Below, in pieces: positions 1 to 8,193 of a stretch of DNA of 55,603 nucleotides. The DNA is from an uncultured Lachnospiraceae bacterium. Lineage in GTDB: Bacteria > Bacillota > Clostridia > Lachnospirales > Lachnospiraceae. Within the stretch, counting starts at the first letter, position 1; every line of letters begins with the position of its first letter. The notes beneath the pieces were generated by a model. It was not told the origin of the DNA and searched no databases. It worked only from the letters and a program-made list of their open reading frames with translations. Where the stretch lies: NCBI GenBank assembly GCA_946535225.1, contig CAMNDJ010000006.1, forward strand, positions 1 to 55,603. The letters run 5' to 3'. Both the position numbers and the translations under genes were made by a program.

Positions 1-155
1 TAGTTCTTGAACAAATGTAAAAACTTTATCATATTACCCGTCCTCGTTAAAACTGTAATATAACGCATCAATCCCTCATCCACGTCGCTTGGCATTCCGG
101 TCTTAACCTTTATATAATCAATGCTCAGCTTCGCTGTTATATATATGTCATTCAT
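1..155 (-). CDS. Incomplete gene, unknown product (N-terminal 51 codons)
   Basis: An open frame starts at an ATG whose last bases overlap the stop of the upstream hydrolase as ATGA (152-155) and runs without a stop off the left edge. The visible 51 residues begin MNDIYITAKLSIDY and contain no motif I recognise. The ATGA junction is the kind used for translational coupling, which is the main reason to believe in the gene. The mixed hydrophobic and charged sequence suggests a soluble protein. No function is assigned because most of the gene lies outside the window. Confidence 0.5.
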   Translation of the reverse strand, partial: MNDIYITAKLSIDYIKVKTGMPSDVDEGLMRYITVLTRTGNMIKFLHLFKN

Positions 156-898
156 CTGGAGTTTAATATTTTCTGTATTGCATCAGCAAACTTGTCGGCA
201 TAGTTAATGGAGAATTCCCCATGTTTGAGACCATTCAAGCGGTGTAGCCTTCCGGACGGAAGCATTTTGCAAATAGCATCTGCTGAGTGTAAAATTTCTC
301 TGGTCTCCTTTTCTCCGACATAAACATGTACCTCAGCAGTTGTTTTGCAGAAAGAATCCTTCAGCTCATAGGCCGTATTGGCTTTTAAAAAGGCAATCAT
401 GTCCTGCTTGCTTATTTGACATGTATCCCGGTAGTATTCCTCAAAAAGGTTCTGTTTTATGTGCAAAGACTGAAATTGTAGTCTGGCAAAACCTCTGTTC
501 TTAATCAGACCATAACTACTACCAAATGCCGGACCTATCAATGCATTTGTCAGCTTTGATGGAATAACAGCTGCACTCTCAACCAAAGCAAAGGAACAGA
601 TATCTTTGCGTTGTGACAACATTTCAAGCAGGATCTGTCCTCCAAGAGAAAGACCTCCAATCAGCAAAACCGATCCACTCAAATTTTTATCGATAAATTC
701 AATGATCTCAGATGCATTTTCTTCAATTGAAGTAAATGATCGGTCACTTCCCGCGTGCCCGTCCAGAATTGGAAGGATGACGTGATACTCATCTTTCAAA
801 AGCTCTGCAGCATCACGATAGTTCCACCATGACAATCCACCGCCATGTAGCAAAAGGATCGTCTCTTTGTGTTCAGTACCATATTCCTGAATAACCAT
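152..898 (-). CDS. Alpha/beta hydrolase
   Basis: The 248-residue protein has the alpha/beta-hydrolase layout: an oxyanion strand-turn LLLHGGGLSWW near residue 16, a nucleophile elbow GLSLGG with serine near residue 84, and a late histidine in GLKHGEFS near residue 229. There is no signal peptide, so it is probably a cytoplasmic esterase or lipase-like hydrolase; the substrate cannot be read from sequence. The ATG at 896-898 has only a weak, distant purine-rich site (GGGAG). It is the fifth or later gene of a minus-strand series with gaps of 15 to about 100 bases and is coupled by ATGA to the next, incomplete gene. Confidence 0.8.
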   Translation of the reverse strand: MVIQEYGTEHKETILLLHGGGLSWWNYRDAAELLKDEYHVILPILDGHAGSDRSFTSIEENASEIIEFIDKNLSGSVLLIGGLSLGGQILLEMLSQRKDICSFALVESAAVIPSKLTNALIGPAFGSSYGLIKNRGFARLQFQSLHIKQNLFEEYYRDTCQISKQDMIAFLKANTAYELKDSFCKTTAEVHVYVGEKETREILHSADAICKMLPSGRLHRLNGLKHGEFSINYADKFADAIQKILNSR

Positions 899-999
899 GT
901 CTCAGTGCTACTCCCATAATTTACCGGTAGCATATTGCTTATTATCAAACAGATTAAAAGCCTCTACCAACGCACCTCCAAGTGCTACAAACAAAAAAC

Positions 1000-1719
1000 T
1001 CATAATTTCCACGGTCTTACTTTACCAATCCAGCCATTTTCATTCCAATACTTAAAATCTGTATATTCAGGGTTCTGTTTACCAAGACTTGTCTGCAGCA
1101 TCCTAACAGCATAAAACTTTGCCTTAACCACAACACCTGTGTGGCCCGGTCTACTATAATCGATGGCTCGCATTTTCTGTGCAATACTGTCCAGCTTCTT
1201 TTTGAAGGATGCTTTCCTCTTGTCCTCGATCTTGTCCCAGTCAATTTCAGACATCAGCTTAAAACTTACGACTTTGATGGTCGAGATGCCCCACCAGGAA
1301 AGGCTGTCTTTAATATCCTTTGCTGCGGATTTCCCGCCTGCTCCCAGGCACTGTGTGATTATCACCGCACGTTTCCCGAACATTTCCTTTGCCGGGCGGT
1401 GAGGCATCCACCTGTAACCGAAATGGTCAAGCATAGCCTTCATTGCGCCGGTTGTATGGAAAACATATGCAGGTGATGTAAAAACAAGCAGATCCGCTTC
1501 AAGCATTGACTTCTCGATCTTCTGAACCTTTTCGGAGTCCTTGCAACGAATCTGATCATTTCTGAAACACGCAGTACATCCCATACAGAAACCCGGACCA
1601 TCTCCCGGAAGATAATATTCCGTGATTTCCGAATCGTCTCTGAACTGCTCTAAAAAGATTTCCTTCATTCTGTATGTAACACCGCGTTTTTCGGTCCCAT
1701 TGATAACCGCAATCTTCAT
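1000..1719 (-). CDS. Flavodoxin-like NADPH-dependent FMN reductase family protein
   Basis: This protein of about 239 residues starts MKIAVINGTEKRGVT, the beta1/phosphate-binding loop of flavodoxin-fold FMN reductases (multimeric flavodoxin/WrbA-like). A cysteine-rich CMGCTACF segment near residue 45 is common in the clostridial iron-sulfur flavoprotein and NAD(P)H-oxidoreductase branch; the later TSPAYVFHTTGAMKAMLDH stretch fits the second FMN loop. The frame is open 15 codons further upstream, but the ATG at 1717-1719 has GGAGG nine bases ahead and begins exactly at the conserved domain. Physiological electron acceptor unknown. It follows the radical SAM gene by 34 bases. Confidence 0.82.
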   Translation of the reverse strand: MKIAVINGTEKRGVTYRMKEIFLEQFRDDSEITEYYLPGDGPGFCMGCTACFRNDQIRCKDSEKVQKIEKSMLEADLLVFTSPAYVFHTTGAMKAMLDHFGYRWMPHRPAKEMFGKRAVIITQCLGAGGKSAAKDIKDSLSWWGISTIKVVSFKLMSEIDWDKIEDKRKASFKKKLDSIAQKMRAIDYSRPGHTGVVVKAKFYAVRMLQTSLGKQNPEYTDFKYWNENGWIGKVRPWKL

Positions 1720-1753
1720 GTTCCTGTTCCTCCGAATAAACTGCACCATATCT

Positions 1754-2632
1754 TTACAGGTCAAATATGCTCATCTGCGGATATTTCTCCGGAAGGTCAT
1801 TCATAAACCGGAAACAATCCTTCGGACTTGAAAGAATCCCGTTTTCCTTACAGATGCTTTGAAGTATCTCAGTCAGTTCCACGGCTTTAGGACTCGGCAG
1901 TTCATACGCATTTCCATACCGTGCGATGTAGCGTTCCTTCATCCCCGGAAAATGCCTGTCCAGTGCAGCATAATAATATTCCCGGTCGCCCTCCCTGAGC
2001 GTCAGCCCCATGCCAAAATCCATAACACCTTTTACGCCGACCCGAACACATTCATTCAGGATAGATACAATGTTTTCTTCCGTATCATTGATGAATGGCA
2101 GGATCGGGGTCAGCCAGACTACGGTAGGAATTCCCCTTTTCTGCATTTCTTCCAGCACTTCTATCCGGCGCTTTGTATTGCAGACATTTGGTTCCAGTAT
2201 CCCGCACAAGTCATCATCCCATGTAGTGAGCGTCATCTGCACCACACATTTTGCGGAGCGGTTTATCTCATCCAGCAGATCAATGTCCTGAAGGATACGA
2301 TCTGATTTAGTCTGAATCGCGGCCCCAAATCCATATCGCAGTATGATCTCAAGGCACTTCCTTGTCAGCCGTAACTCTTCTTCACAATGCATATACGGAT
2401 CAGACATTGCACCGGTTCCGATCATACATTTCTTTCTTTTAGAGCGAAGAGCAGACTCTAAGAGCTCCGGAGCATTCTGCTTAACTTCTATATCTTCAAA
2501 AGGATGCGTAAACTGATAACAACGACTACGACTGTCGCAATATATACAGCCATGGGAACATCCTCTGTATATATTCATTCCGTAATGTCCGCCACTGCCG
2601 GTAAGTAAGCCTTTTGCCTCCACAAAATGCAT
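1754..2632 (-). CDS. Radical SAM protein, SPL/Rv2578c-like family
   Basis: The protein (292 residues) carries CSHGCIYC at residues 25-32, the CX3CX2C cluster that binds the 4Fe-4S centre of radical SAM enzymes. The surrounding YRGCSHGCIYCDSR context is typical of the spore photoproduct lyase/Rv2578c-like branch usually annotated only as radical SAM protein. A GTGAMSDPY stretch near residue 72 matches this branch. The ATG has GGGAG seven to eight bases upstream. True DNA-repair SplB is unlikely because no sporulation gene is seen here and the length is slightly short; the substrate is unknown. It lies 85 bases after the esterase gene. Confidence 0.8.
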   Translation of the reverse strand: MHFVEAKGLLTGSGGHYGMNIYRGCSHGCIYCDSRSRCYQFTHPFEDIEVKQNAPELLESALRSKRKKCMIGTGAMSDPYMHCEEELRLTRKCLEIILRYGFGAAIQTKSDRILQDIDLLDEINRSAKCVVQMTLTTWDDDLCGILEPNVCNTKRRIEVLEEMQKRGIPTVVWLTPILPFINDTEENIVSILNECVRVGVKGVMDFGMGLTLREGDREYYYAALDRHFPGMKERYIARYGNAYELPSPKAVELTEILQSICKENGILSSPKDCFRFMNDLPEKYPQMSIFDL

Positions 2633-2717
2633 ATTCTGTTTCTCCCTCGCATATTCCTACAAATGCCTTAACAATTCAAGTCTCCGCCGGCTTACAGATC
2701 GACAATCTCTGACCAAT

Positions 2718-3347
2718 TCACCCGATACCGTTCAACACCCGGGCAAATGCCTTGGCTGTCCTTACGTCTGACTCATTGAAATGGTTGCCGGCATTCCATT
2801 CAAGTATGCTCTCTATACCTGCTTTCTGCAGTATATCGTATGCCTCCCTGATCCGGTCGCCTACAGTAGCCATAACGCGATTTTTGGTCCTTTCTTCCTT
2901 GTCTCCGAGGCTTAAATAAACCGCCTTGCATCTTATCACATTTTCACTCATATACTCGATAAATCCCGGGAACCACATCGAAGGTGATGCTGCGGCTGCG
3001 GCTGCGAACACGTCAGTCTGATAAGAAGCCCAGAGCGCGAATAAAGCCGCGAGAGAGTAGCCTCCTATGATATATTCCCTGTCCCTGTCAGAGCATACCT
3101 TCAGTATTTCGCTCAGTGTATCTTCTGCTCCGTCACCGAAATCCCTCTTCCCGAATACTGCCGGAGCCTTCCAGGGCGAAAGATCTCTGTTCCAGTTCTC
3201 CACCTTAAAGGTGATGAGCCTGAAATCTCTGTCTGAAAGCTGCTTTATCACATTTACTTCATTTTCGATAACTGAAAGATCCTGTTCATCCACGGGTTGA
3301 ATGAGCACCGCCTGTGCTGCCGGATCACCGTATTCGCATATCTTCAT
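2718..3347 (-). CDS. Putative esterase / alpha/beta hydrolase
   Basis: A 209-residue cytoplasmic-looking protein with a nucleophile elbow GGYSLAAL near residue 97, a following acidic region SLGDKEERTK, and a histidine in GNHFNESD near residue 190: a plausible Ser-Asp-His triad. SPSMWFPGF resembles esterases of the Fes/esterase-D type. No signal peptide is present. The start is 15 bases after the GH26 stop, so it probably belongs to the mannan-related transcript and might deacetylate a mannan-derived oligosaccharide, but that is inference from position only. The ribosome site is weak. Confidence 0.65.
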   Translation of the reverse strand: MKICEYGDPAAQAVLIQPVDEQDLSVIENEVNVIKQLSDRDFRLITFKVENWNRDLSPWKAPAVFGKRDFGDGAEDTLSEILKVCSDRDREYIIGGYSLAALFALWASYQTDVFAAAAAASPSMWFPGFIEYMSENVIRCKAVYLSLGDKEERTKNRVMATVGDRIREAYDILQKAGIESILEWNAGNHFNESDVRTAKAFARVLNGIG

Positions 3348-3362
3348 AAGAACAATCTCACT

Positions 3363-4298
3363 TCAAAGTTTGATCGAATAATCACTGTCATACATTTCCT
3401 TAAGCTTAGCCTTGTTGTTGTATTGCTCTCCGATACAGAATTCCTTGGACCAACACATATAGTATGTCCAGGGAACTTTGGAGACTGATAAGACGTTAAT
3501 ATCAGGTATAAACCCAACCTCTGCCAGAGCAGCAACTTTATTCTTTGTAGTCGATAAGATCAGTTTATCATATTCATCTCTGTAATCCGATTCAGCATAT
3601 TTTTCAAGGTATATGTCAACAGAAATAACATCCACATATTCATCTCCGGGATATCCTTCAGCCAATCGACAATTCCAGACCCACAACAGATTATCAAGAT
3701 GTCTGTTCTTCACATAATGATCAAACATGAGCCTGTACAGATCCCTGGCCACTTCAGGCCCTTTTGCTCCCCACCAGAACCAGGTTCCGTCGGATTCATG
3801 AAACGGTCTCCACAATATCGGAATGCCTGCATCTTTAAACCTCTCAATCTCATCGGCTATAACATCCAGGTCACGGTAAAAGGCTTCCCTCTCTTTAGTC
3901 CCCTCCGTTAAGATCCTTGAGGCATCCAGGTCCGTATGCTTTGCATAGAAGCTCTTATCCTCTCCTCCCACAGGTGAAAACCAGTGAAACGAAAATGTGA
4001 CTATTCCGTCTGTACTCATCGCCCACTCCAGAGCAGTATCCAGCGTTCCCCGATTCTCATATACCTCTGTAAGACATGCCTCGGAAGCATTATCATAATT
4101 AATATTGGGCGAATAACTAAGAAGTTCAAATCCTCTGAGTTTAGGTTCCTTACCTGTGACTTCTTTTATATATTCGATCTCCTCACAGGGGTTGGTCTGT
4201 GTATGCTGTCCGGTAATGATCTTCTTTCCGCGGATACTGTAAAGATAGTCAAGCAACTGTCTCGCTTCTTTGGTCGCATTCTTATTAACAGGTTCCAT
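3363..4298 (-). CDS. Glycoside hydrolase family 26, beta-mannanase, cytoplasmic
   Basis: The sequence follows GH26 closely: KKIITGQHTQ near the N terminus, then WRPFHESDGTWFWWG, with the presumed acid/base glutamate at about residue 168, and LAEVGF, with the presumed nucleophile glutamate at about 260. Length (311 residues) covers only the catalytic barrel. No signal peptide or carbohydrate-binding module is present, so it should act on imported mannooligosaccharides. Of three possible ATGs (4307, 4304, 4298), the last has AAGGG nine bases upstream. It sits 48 bases after a cellobiose-2-epimerase-like gene, the pairing known in rumen bacteria for beta-1,4-mannobiose breakdown. Confidence 0.88.
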   Translation of the reverse strand: MEPVNKNATKEARQLLDYLYSIRGKKIITGQHTQTNPCEEIEYIKEVTGKEPKLRGFELLSYSPNINYDNASEACLTEVYENRGTLDTALEWAMSTDGIVTFSFHWFSPVGGEDKSFYAKHTDLDASRILTEGTKEREAFYRDLDVIADEIERFKDAGIPILWRPFHESDGTWFWWGAKGPEVARDLYRLMFDHYVKNRHLDNLLWVWNCRLAEGYPGDEYVDVISVDIYLEKYAESDYRDEYDKLILSTTKNKVAALAEVGFIPDINVLSVSKVPWTYYMCWSKEFCIGEQYNNKAKLKEMYDSDYSIKL

Positions 4299-4346
4299 AA
4301 TCATCATCCCTTATGTCAAAAAATTCAAGATCTGTTTGCTATCATT

Positions 4347-5522
4347 TCAACTCTTAAGACGCCTGCACATCTCAATACACATACGTCCGTTATGATAGGG
4401 ACATTTCCACTGATGCACGATCCCCCTTCCGAGGTCTTTAGTACCGTCTTCCAAAATGTTCTCATACCATTCACCGCATCTTAAGTCTATCATTTTATCC
4501 AATATAAAAGAGAATATCTCCTCTGATGCCTCTTCATAGTCCGTTCGATCAGGATGCTTCTCAAATGCATTACGGAATCCGACTACCGACTCGGCCTGTA
4601 CCCACCAGACCTTCTTCCTGTCATCTGTTCCGTTTTCACACTCATTATACAGAGCCCTCTCGCTCTTACTGTATGCATGCCTGTGTACTTCATCTGTCAG
4701 GACATCGGAGATCAAGTGGATCTTCCTCGTATATTCGGGATCATCAAGTACCTCTGCTGCTCTGTCAAGAAGCCACGATGCCTCGATATCATGACCATAT
4801 GAATACAGATCTATAAGCGAATTATAATCAAGGTCAAAGAACACCTTCAGTCTTCCCCGTTTTGTATCGAATACCTTTTCCGAGAATATGTCTGCGATCT
4901 CCTTTAATCTGTCTGCCACTTCTTGGCTGTTATCTGCCTTATACAGATTACTGTATGCCTCCAGAACATGCAGAAGAGTGTTCATTGTTCGCTCCGCGAT
5001 CACTCCGTTCTCTGATAATTTCTCATTATTGTCATCCGGCGTAAAGTCAACAGAAAACGCCTCAAGATAGCCGTCTTTATCTCTGCATCTGTTCTCGATC
5101 AGATCAAACAGTTCATAAGCCAGCACAAGGCTGTCTGCATCTGACGAAGCCATATAGTATTCCGACAGAGCATAGATGGCAAAAGCCTGATTATATGTAT
5201 GCTTGGTCGTATCCACAGGCTTACCGTCATATGTAAGAGCCCAATACACTCCACCTCTGCTTTTATCATAGCAATGCTTTCTCAAAAACTCATATGCATG
5301 CCGTGCCGGGATCAACAGATCCTCATCTTTCAACAGCGAATATGATGCAGAGAAAAACCAAAGTATCCTGCTGTTAAGTATGACTCCTTTATCCGCGTGT
5401 TTATCTACTTTCAGATCCTTGTCCATATGACCGTAGAATCCACCATATTGCTCATCCTTAAGATCCTTCCAAAAAGGGATGAGATCATTGGTCAGATGTT
5501 CCTCAAATTCTCGTCTTTCCAT
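4347..5522 (-). CDS. Cellobiose/mannobiose 2-epimerase (AGE superfamily)
   Basis: This 391-residue protein has the (alpha/alpha)6-barrel pattern of the N-acylglucosamine 2-epimerase superfamily and the residue set of cellobiose 2-epimerases: NSRILW (Arg52), MNTLLHVLEAY (His185), YSYGHDIEASW (His244), WWVQAE and CPYHNGR (His377). The spacing resembles the histidines described for Ruminococcus albus cellobiose 2-epimerase. The expected reaction is epimerisation of the reducing-end sugar of beta-1,4-mannobiose or cellobiose. The ATG is preceded by GAGGTGG at seven bases. It is first in the minus-strand transcript that continues into GH26. The phosphorylase usually completing the pathway (GH130) is not in the window. 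Confidence 0.88.
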   Translation of the reverse strand: MERREFEEHLTNDLIPFWKDLKDEQYGGFYGHMDKDLKVDKHADKGVILNSRILWFFSASYSLLKDEDLLIPARHAYEFLRKHCYDKSRGGVYWALTYDGKPVDTTKHTYNQAFAIYALSEYYMASSDADSLVLAYELFDLIENRCRDKDGYLEAFSVDFTPDDNNEKLSENGVIAERTMNTLLHVLEAYSNLYKADNSQEVADRLKEIADIFSEKVFDTKRGRLKVFFDLDYNSLIDLYSYGHDIEASWLLDRAAEVLDDPEYTRKIHLISDVLTDEVHRHAYSKSERALYNECENGTDDRKKVWWVQAESVVGFRNAFEKHPDRTDYEEASEEIFSFILDKMIDLRCGEWYENILEDGTKDLGRGIVHQWKCPYHNGRMCIEMCRRLKS

Positions 5523-5545
5523 AACTAAACCACCTCTGTCTGCTT

Positions 5546-5554
5546 ATTCTACCA
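5546..5554 (-). promoter_or_regulatory. Extended -10 promoter for the epimerase/GH26 genes
   Basis: The minus strand reads TGGTAGAAT, an extended -10 (TG-N-TAGAAT), about 25 bases upstream of the epimerase ATG. No good -35 lies 17 bases further up, as is common for extended -10 promoters. Confidence 0.45.
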
Positions 5555-5581
5555 TATGCCGTAACCTTTATACAGTTGATG

Positions 5582-5590
5582 TGTTATACT
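5582..5590 (+). promoter_or_regulatory. Extended -10 promoter for the PAP2 gene
   Basis: The plus strand reads TGTTATACT (TG-N-TATACT), about 44 bases upstream of the PAP2 ATG. Together with the minus-strand element at 5546-5554 it makes this gap a divergent promoter region. Confidence 0.5.
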
Positions 5591-5633
5591 ATTCGATATG
5601 AACTACAGAATCTGACCTAAGGAGGAACACTAT

Positions 5634-6314
5634 ATGAACAAAAAGCAGGGAACTGATCCCATTAATGCATACATTCCGACCATCATCACCGGGATTCTAT
5701 TTATTCTGTTGATCATTTTGATCCTTACCGTCGATGTCGCACCGATAGGACCGAACGACACGACCATCGGTCTGTCTCACATAAACGATTCAGTTCACAG
5801 ATTCTTTGGTGTCAACATGATCTGGTACGATATAACAAAGATGCTCGGGGCTATAGCAATAGCACTGGCCATGGCCACGGTTGCAGCAGGCGCCTATCAG
5901 CTGATCACCAGGAAGAGCCTTAAGAAAGTCGACAGAGAGATCTATGCTCTCGGCGCGTTGTATGCTGCGGTTGTATTCTTCTACGTATTATTCGAATTTG
6001 TGATCATCAACTACAGACCGGTCATCATGCCGGGAGATACCGCCCCGGAAGCATCCTTTCCTTCCACGCACACTATGATAGGGTGTACGGTAGTAGGCGC
6101 CTTAGTTATGTTAATCGATAGATATGTAAAAAACGCCCGCCTCTGCTTTATTCTCCGTCTTCTGGGTACCGCCATCATCGTGATGACCGTCATGGGCAGA
6201 CTGATATCCGGTGTTCACTGGTTTACCGATATACTGGGGGGTGTACTGTTAAGCATCATTCTTTTGAATATATTTAAGATCATGGCAGGGAATTCGGATA
6301 AGACAGATAAGTAA
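5634..6314 (+). CDS. PAP2-family membrane phosphatase
   Basis: A 226-residue protein with about six hydrophobic segments and the PAP2 phosphatase signature in order: NYRP near residue 126, PSTHTM near 142 (the PSGH-type motif) and RLISGVHWFTD near 186 (R-x5-H-x3-D). It probably dephosphorylates a lipid phosphate such as undecaprenyl pyrophosphate or phosphatidic acid at the membrane. The first motif is usually K-x6-RP, but here the position seven before the arginine is Glu, so the substrate phosphate may be held differently. The start has AAGGAGG eight bases upstream. This is the only clear plus-strand gene, with its own promoter and terminator. Confidence 0.85.
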   Translation: MNKKQGTDPINAYIPTIITGILFILLIILILTVDVAPIGPNDTTIGLSHINDSVHRFFGVNMIWYDITKMLGAIAIALAMATVAAGAYQLITRKSLKKVDREIYALGALYAAVVFFYVLFEFVIINYRPVIMPGDTAPEASFPSTHTMIGCTVVGALVMLIDRYVKNARLCFILRLLGTAIIVMTVMGRLISGVHWFTDILGGVLLSIILLNIFKIMAGNSDKTDK

Positions 6315-6358
6315 AATGATCCGATTTGGATCTCATATACCGTGATATTATAGTAAAA

Positions 6359-6408
6359 TGCAAGAGTGCGGATCTCCCGAAGGATTCCCGCACCCCTGCA
6401 TTTTTCTT
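6359..6408. terminator. Intrinsic terminator shared by PAP2 and the chemoreceptor gene
   Basis: TGCA-nested stem with GTGCGG (6366-6371) pairing CCGCAC (6388-6393), closed outside by TGCA/TGCA and followed on the plus strand by TTTTTCTT. The minus strand has TTTTAC after the same stem, so it can serve both convergent genes. Confidence 0.75.
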
Positions 6409-6421
6409 CTATAATTAGACA

Positions 6422-8137
6422 TTAATGGAAGAAACTTATTGTATCGTTCATCTCTGTTGCCAGCTTGCTTAACTTGTCGGCATCAGAATTGATGAGCTGG
6501 AATGTAGCTGACAACTCTTCCATCGAAGCGTTGGTCTCCTGTGTTGAAGCCGCATTCTCTTCGGAAATGGCCGACAGGTCTTCGATGATCTCTCCCAGAC
6601 CTTCCTTGGCGGATCTTAAGTTGCCGATCCTGCCTGAGATCTCACTTGCGCTTGATACCACATTCTCTATATTCGAAGACATCTTCTCCATATCAGTCTT
6701 GGTAGCCGATAACTGCTCGCCCTGCTCTATGACATTCTCTGAAAGGACCTTCATAACATCAACGGATTCGCTTGCATCTCTGATGAGCTGTGTAACGATC
6801 TCATTGATCTTGTCAGCGCTTGCCTTGGACTGCTCAGCCAGATCCGAGATCTCTCCGGCAACGACTGCGAAGCCCTTACCTGCCTCACCGGCTCTTGCTG
6901 CCTCAATCGAAGCATTGAGCGACAAGAGGTTTGTCTGTGATGCGATCGAATTGATGGCATCGGTGAATTCACTGATGGCATTAGCCGACTTGTTGGTACT
7001 GTCTATCGTAGATGCGATCGTATCTACGGATTCCGTAACCTTCTCAGAATGAGAGATGAGGTTATTCAGAGTGATCATTGTATCATGACATGAAGTCTTC
7101 ATCTCATCGGATGCATCATTAAGACTTGTCACGCTCTCAGCTATAGCCTCTACGCTCATGCCGATCGACTCTGTATCCGATACGGCACTCTGAATGCTGT
7201 CTGCCTGAGATACGGCTCCCTTGGATATATCATCCATGGCTGCCGTGATCTGGCTTGAAGCCTGTGTTGCCTGATCACATGAAGATGAAAGTTCCTCACT
7301 GTCCGCATTAAGGCCTTCGGCTGCTTCCTTAAGCTTGCCGACGATATCTCCTATCTCATCTATGAGAGTCTTGGTACTTCTTGCGATCGTACCGAGTTCA
7401 TCACTTCTTGATAATACCTTCACATCTACCTTGGTATTCAGATCACCCCTGGCCAGTGACTCTATGCTGTCAGCCACACTCTGCATCTGCTTGGAAACAA
7501 TGCTGTTAAGTATCATACCCAGTACGAGTACAAACACAACTATCAGCACTGCAATGACTATACTCAACAGAACTGCCTGACTGATACCCTTACTTACATC
7601 AGCTGTTCGACGACCTGAGAAGCACATACCTACTACAGATCCGTCCGAATTCTTAAGGGGTGTGTAGTAACCGTAGAATTCCTGACCTTCGATATTAAGA
7701 TTCGTTCCGAGATAATCCTGACCGCCCTGAAGAGTAGCTTTGATGACTGCGTCAGATGCCTTGGTCCCTACGAGTCTTCCTGAACCGTCCGTCTTCTCGA
7801 TCGTGGTAACTATACGTGTGTCACCATAGAAGAGAGTATACTCAAGTCCCGTCTTGGACTTGATCTCATCCATCTCTCTCTCATATTCGCCCTGGACTAT
7901 ATCGGGTCCCTTCATAAGACCGTCTTCCGTAAGTGCCCAGTCTCCGTCATATTCATATGACAGTTTGCTGTCTAACTCTTCACACGCTACCTTGAGCTCT
8001 TCCTCTATGAGCGATACATAAGTGGACTTAAGCTTTGTTCTTGAGACAAGTACAAGTACGACTGCCGTCACAATAACGGATGCAACCGCGATAAGTACGA
8101 GTTTTAGTATCAATCCTAACGATTTCTTCTGTGCCAT
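6422..8137 (-). CDS. Methyl-accepting chemotaxis protein
   Basis: The 571-residue receptor has a first membrane helix at about 10-32, an extracellular single-Cache-type domain at about 35-185, a second helix at about 187-210, a HAMP domain at about 210-262 and a long coiled-coil signalling domain. The hairpin tip contains the hallmark [19 protein letters not shown]. The C terminus ends just after the methylation helix without a CheR-binding pentapeptide. The ligand is unknown; small carboxylates or amino acids are usual for this sensor fold. The ATG has GGAGG seven bases upstream. No che or fla genes are nearby, so it is an orphan receptor. Confidence 0.93.
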   Translation of the reverse strand: MAQKKSLGLILKLVLIAVASVIVTAVVLVLVSRTKLKSTYVSLIEEELKVACEELDSKLSYEYDGDWALTEDGLMKGPDIVQGEYEREMDEIKSKTGLEYTLFYGDTRIVTTIEKTDGSGRLVGTKASDAVIKATLQGGQDYLGTNLNIEGQEFYGYYTPLKNSDGSVVGMCFSGRRTADVSKGISQAVLLSIVIAVLIVVFVLVLGMILNSIVSKQMQSVADSIESLARGDLNTKVDVKVLSRSDELGTIARSTKTLIDEIGDIVGKLKEAAEGLNADSEELSSSCDQATQASSQITAAMDDISKGAVSQADSIQSAVSDTESIGMSVEAIAESVTSLNDASDEMKTSCHDTMITLNNLISHSEKVTESVDTIASTIDSTNKSANAISEFTDAINSIASQTNLLSLNASIEAARAGEAGKGFAVVAGEISDLAEQSKASADKINEIVTQLIRDASESVDVMKVLSENVIEQGEQLSATKTDMEKMSSNIENVVSSASEISGRIGNLRSAKEGLGEIIEDLSAISEENAASTQETNASMEELSATFQLINSDADKLSKLATEMNDTISFFH

Positions 8138-8160
8138 ATTGTTTCCTCCGTCTGCCTGAA

Positions 8161-8166
8161 ATTATA
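8161..8166 (-). promoter_or_regulatory. Possible -10 box for the chemoreceptor gene
   Basis: The minus strand reads TATAAT 23 bases upstream of the receptor ATG. A matching -35 is not obvious, and the sequence does not resemble a sigma-28 promoter. Confidence 0.35.
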
Positions 8167-8193
8167 GATATAACAAAATGCACACTTATCGTA

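Noticed and set aside
1754-2632. Radical SAM protein as spore photoproduct lyase (SplB)
   Set aside because: The cluster context resembles SPL, but the organism appears asporogenous and this branch is broad, so only the family is named.
6465-7052. Long plus-strand open frame (195 codons) opposite the chemoreceptor
   Set aside because: It mirrors the biased codons of the receptor's coiled coil, has no ribosome site or recognisable domain; other long opposite-strand frames (e.g. 23240-23899 over ftsH, 44869-45651 over the hybrid kinase) are the same effect.
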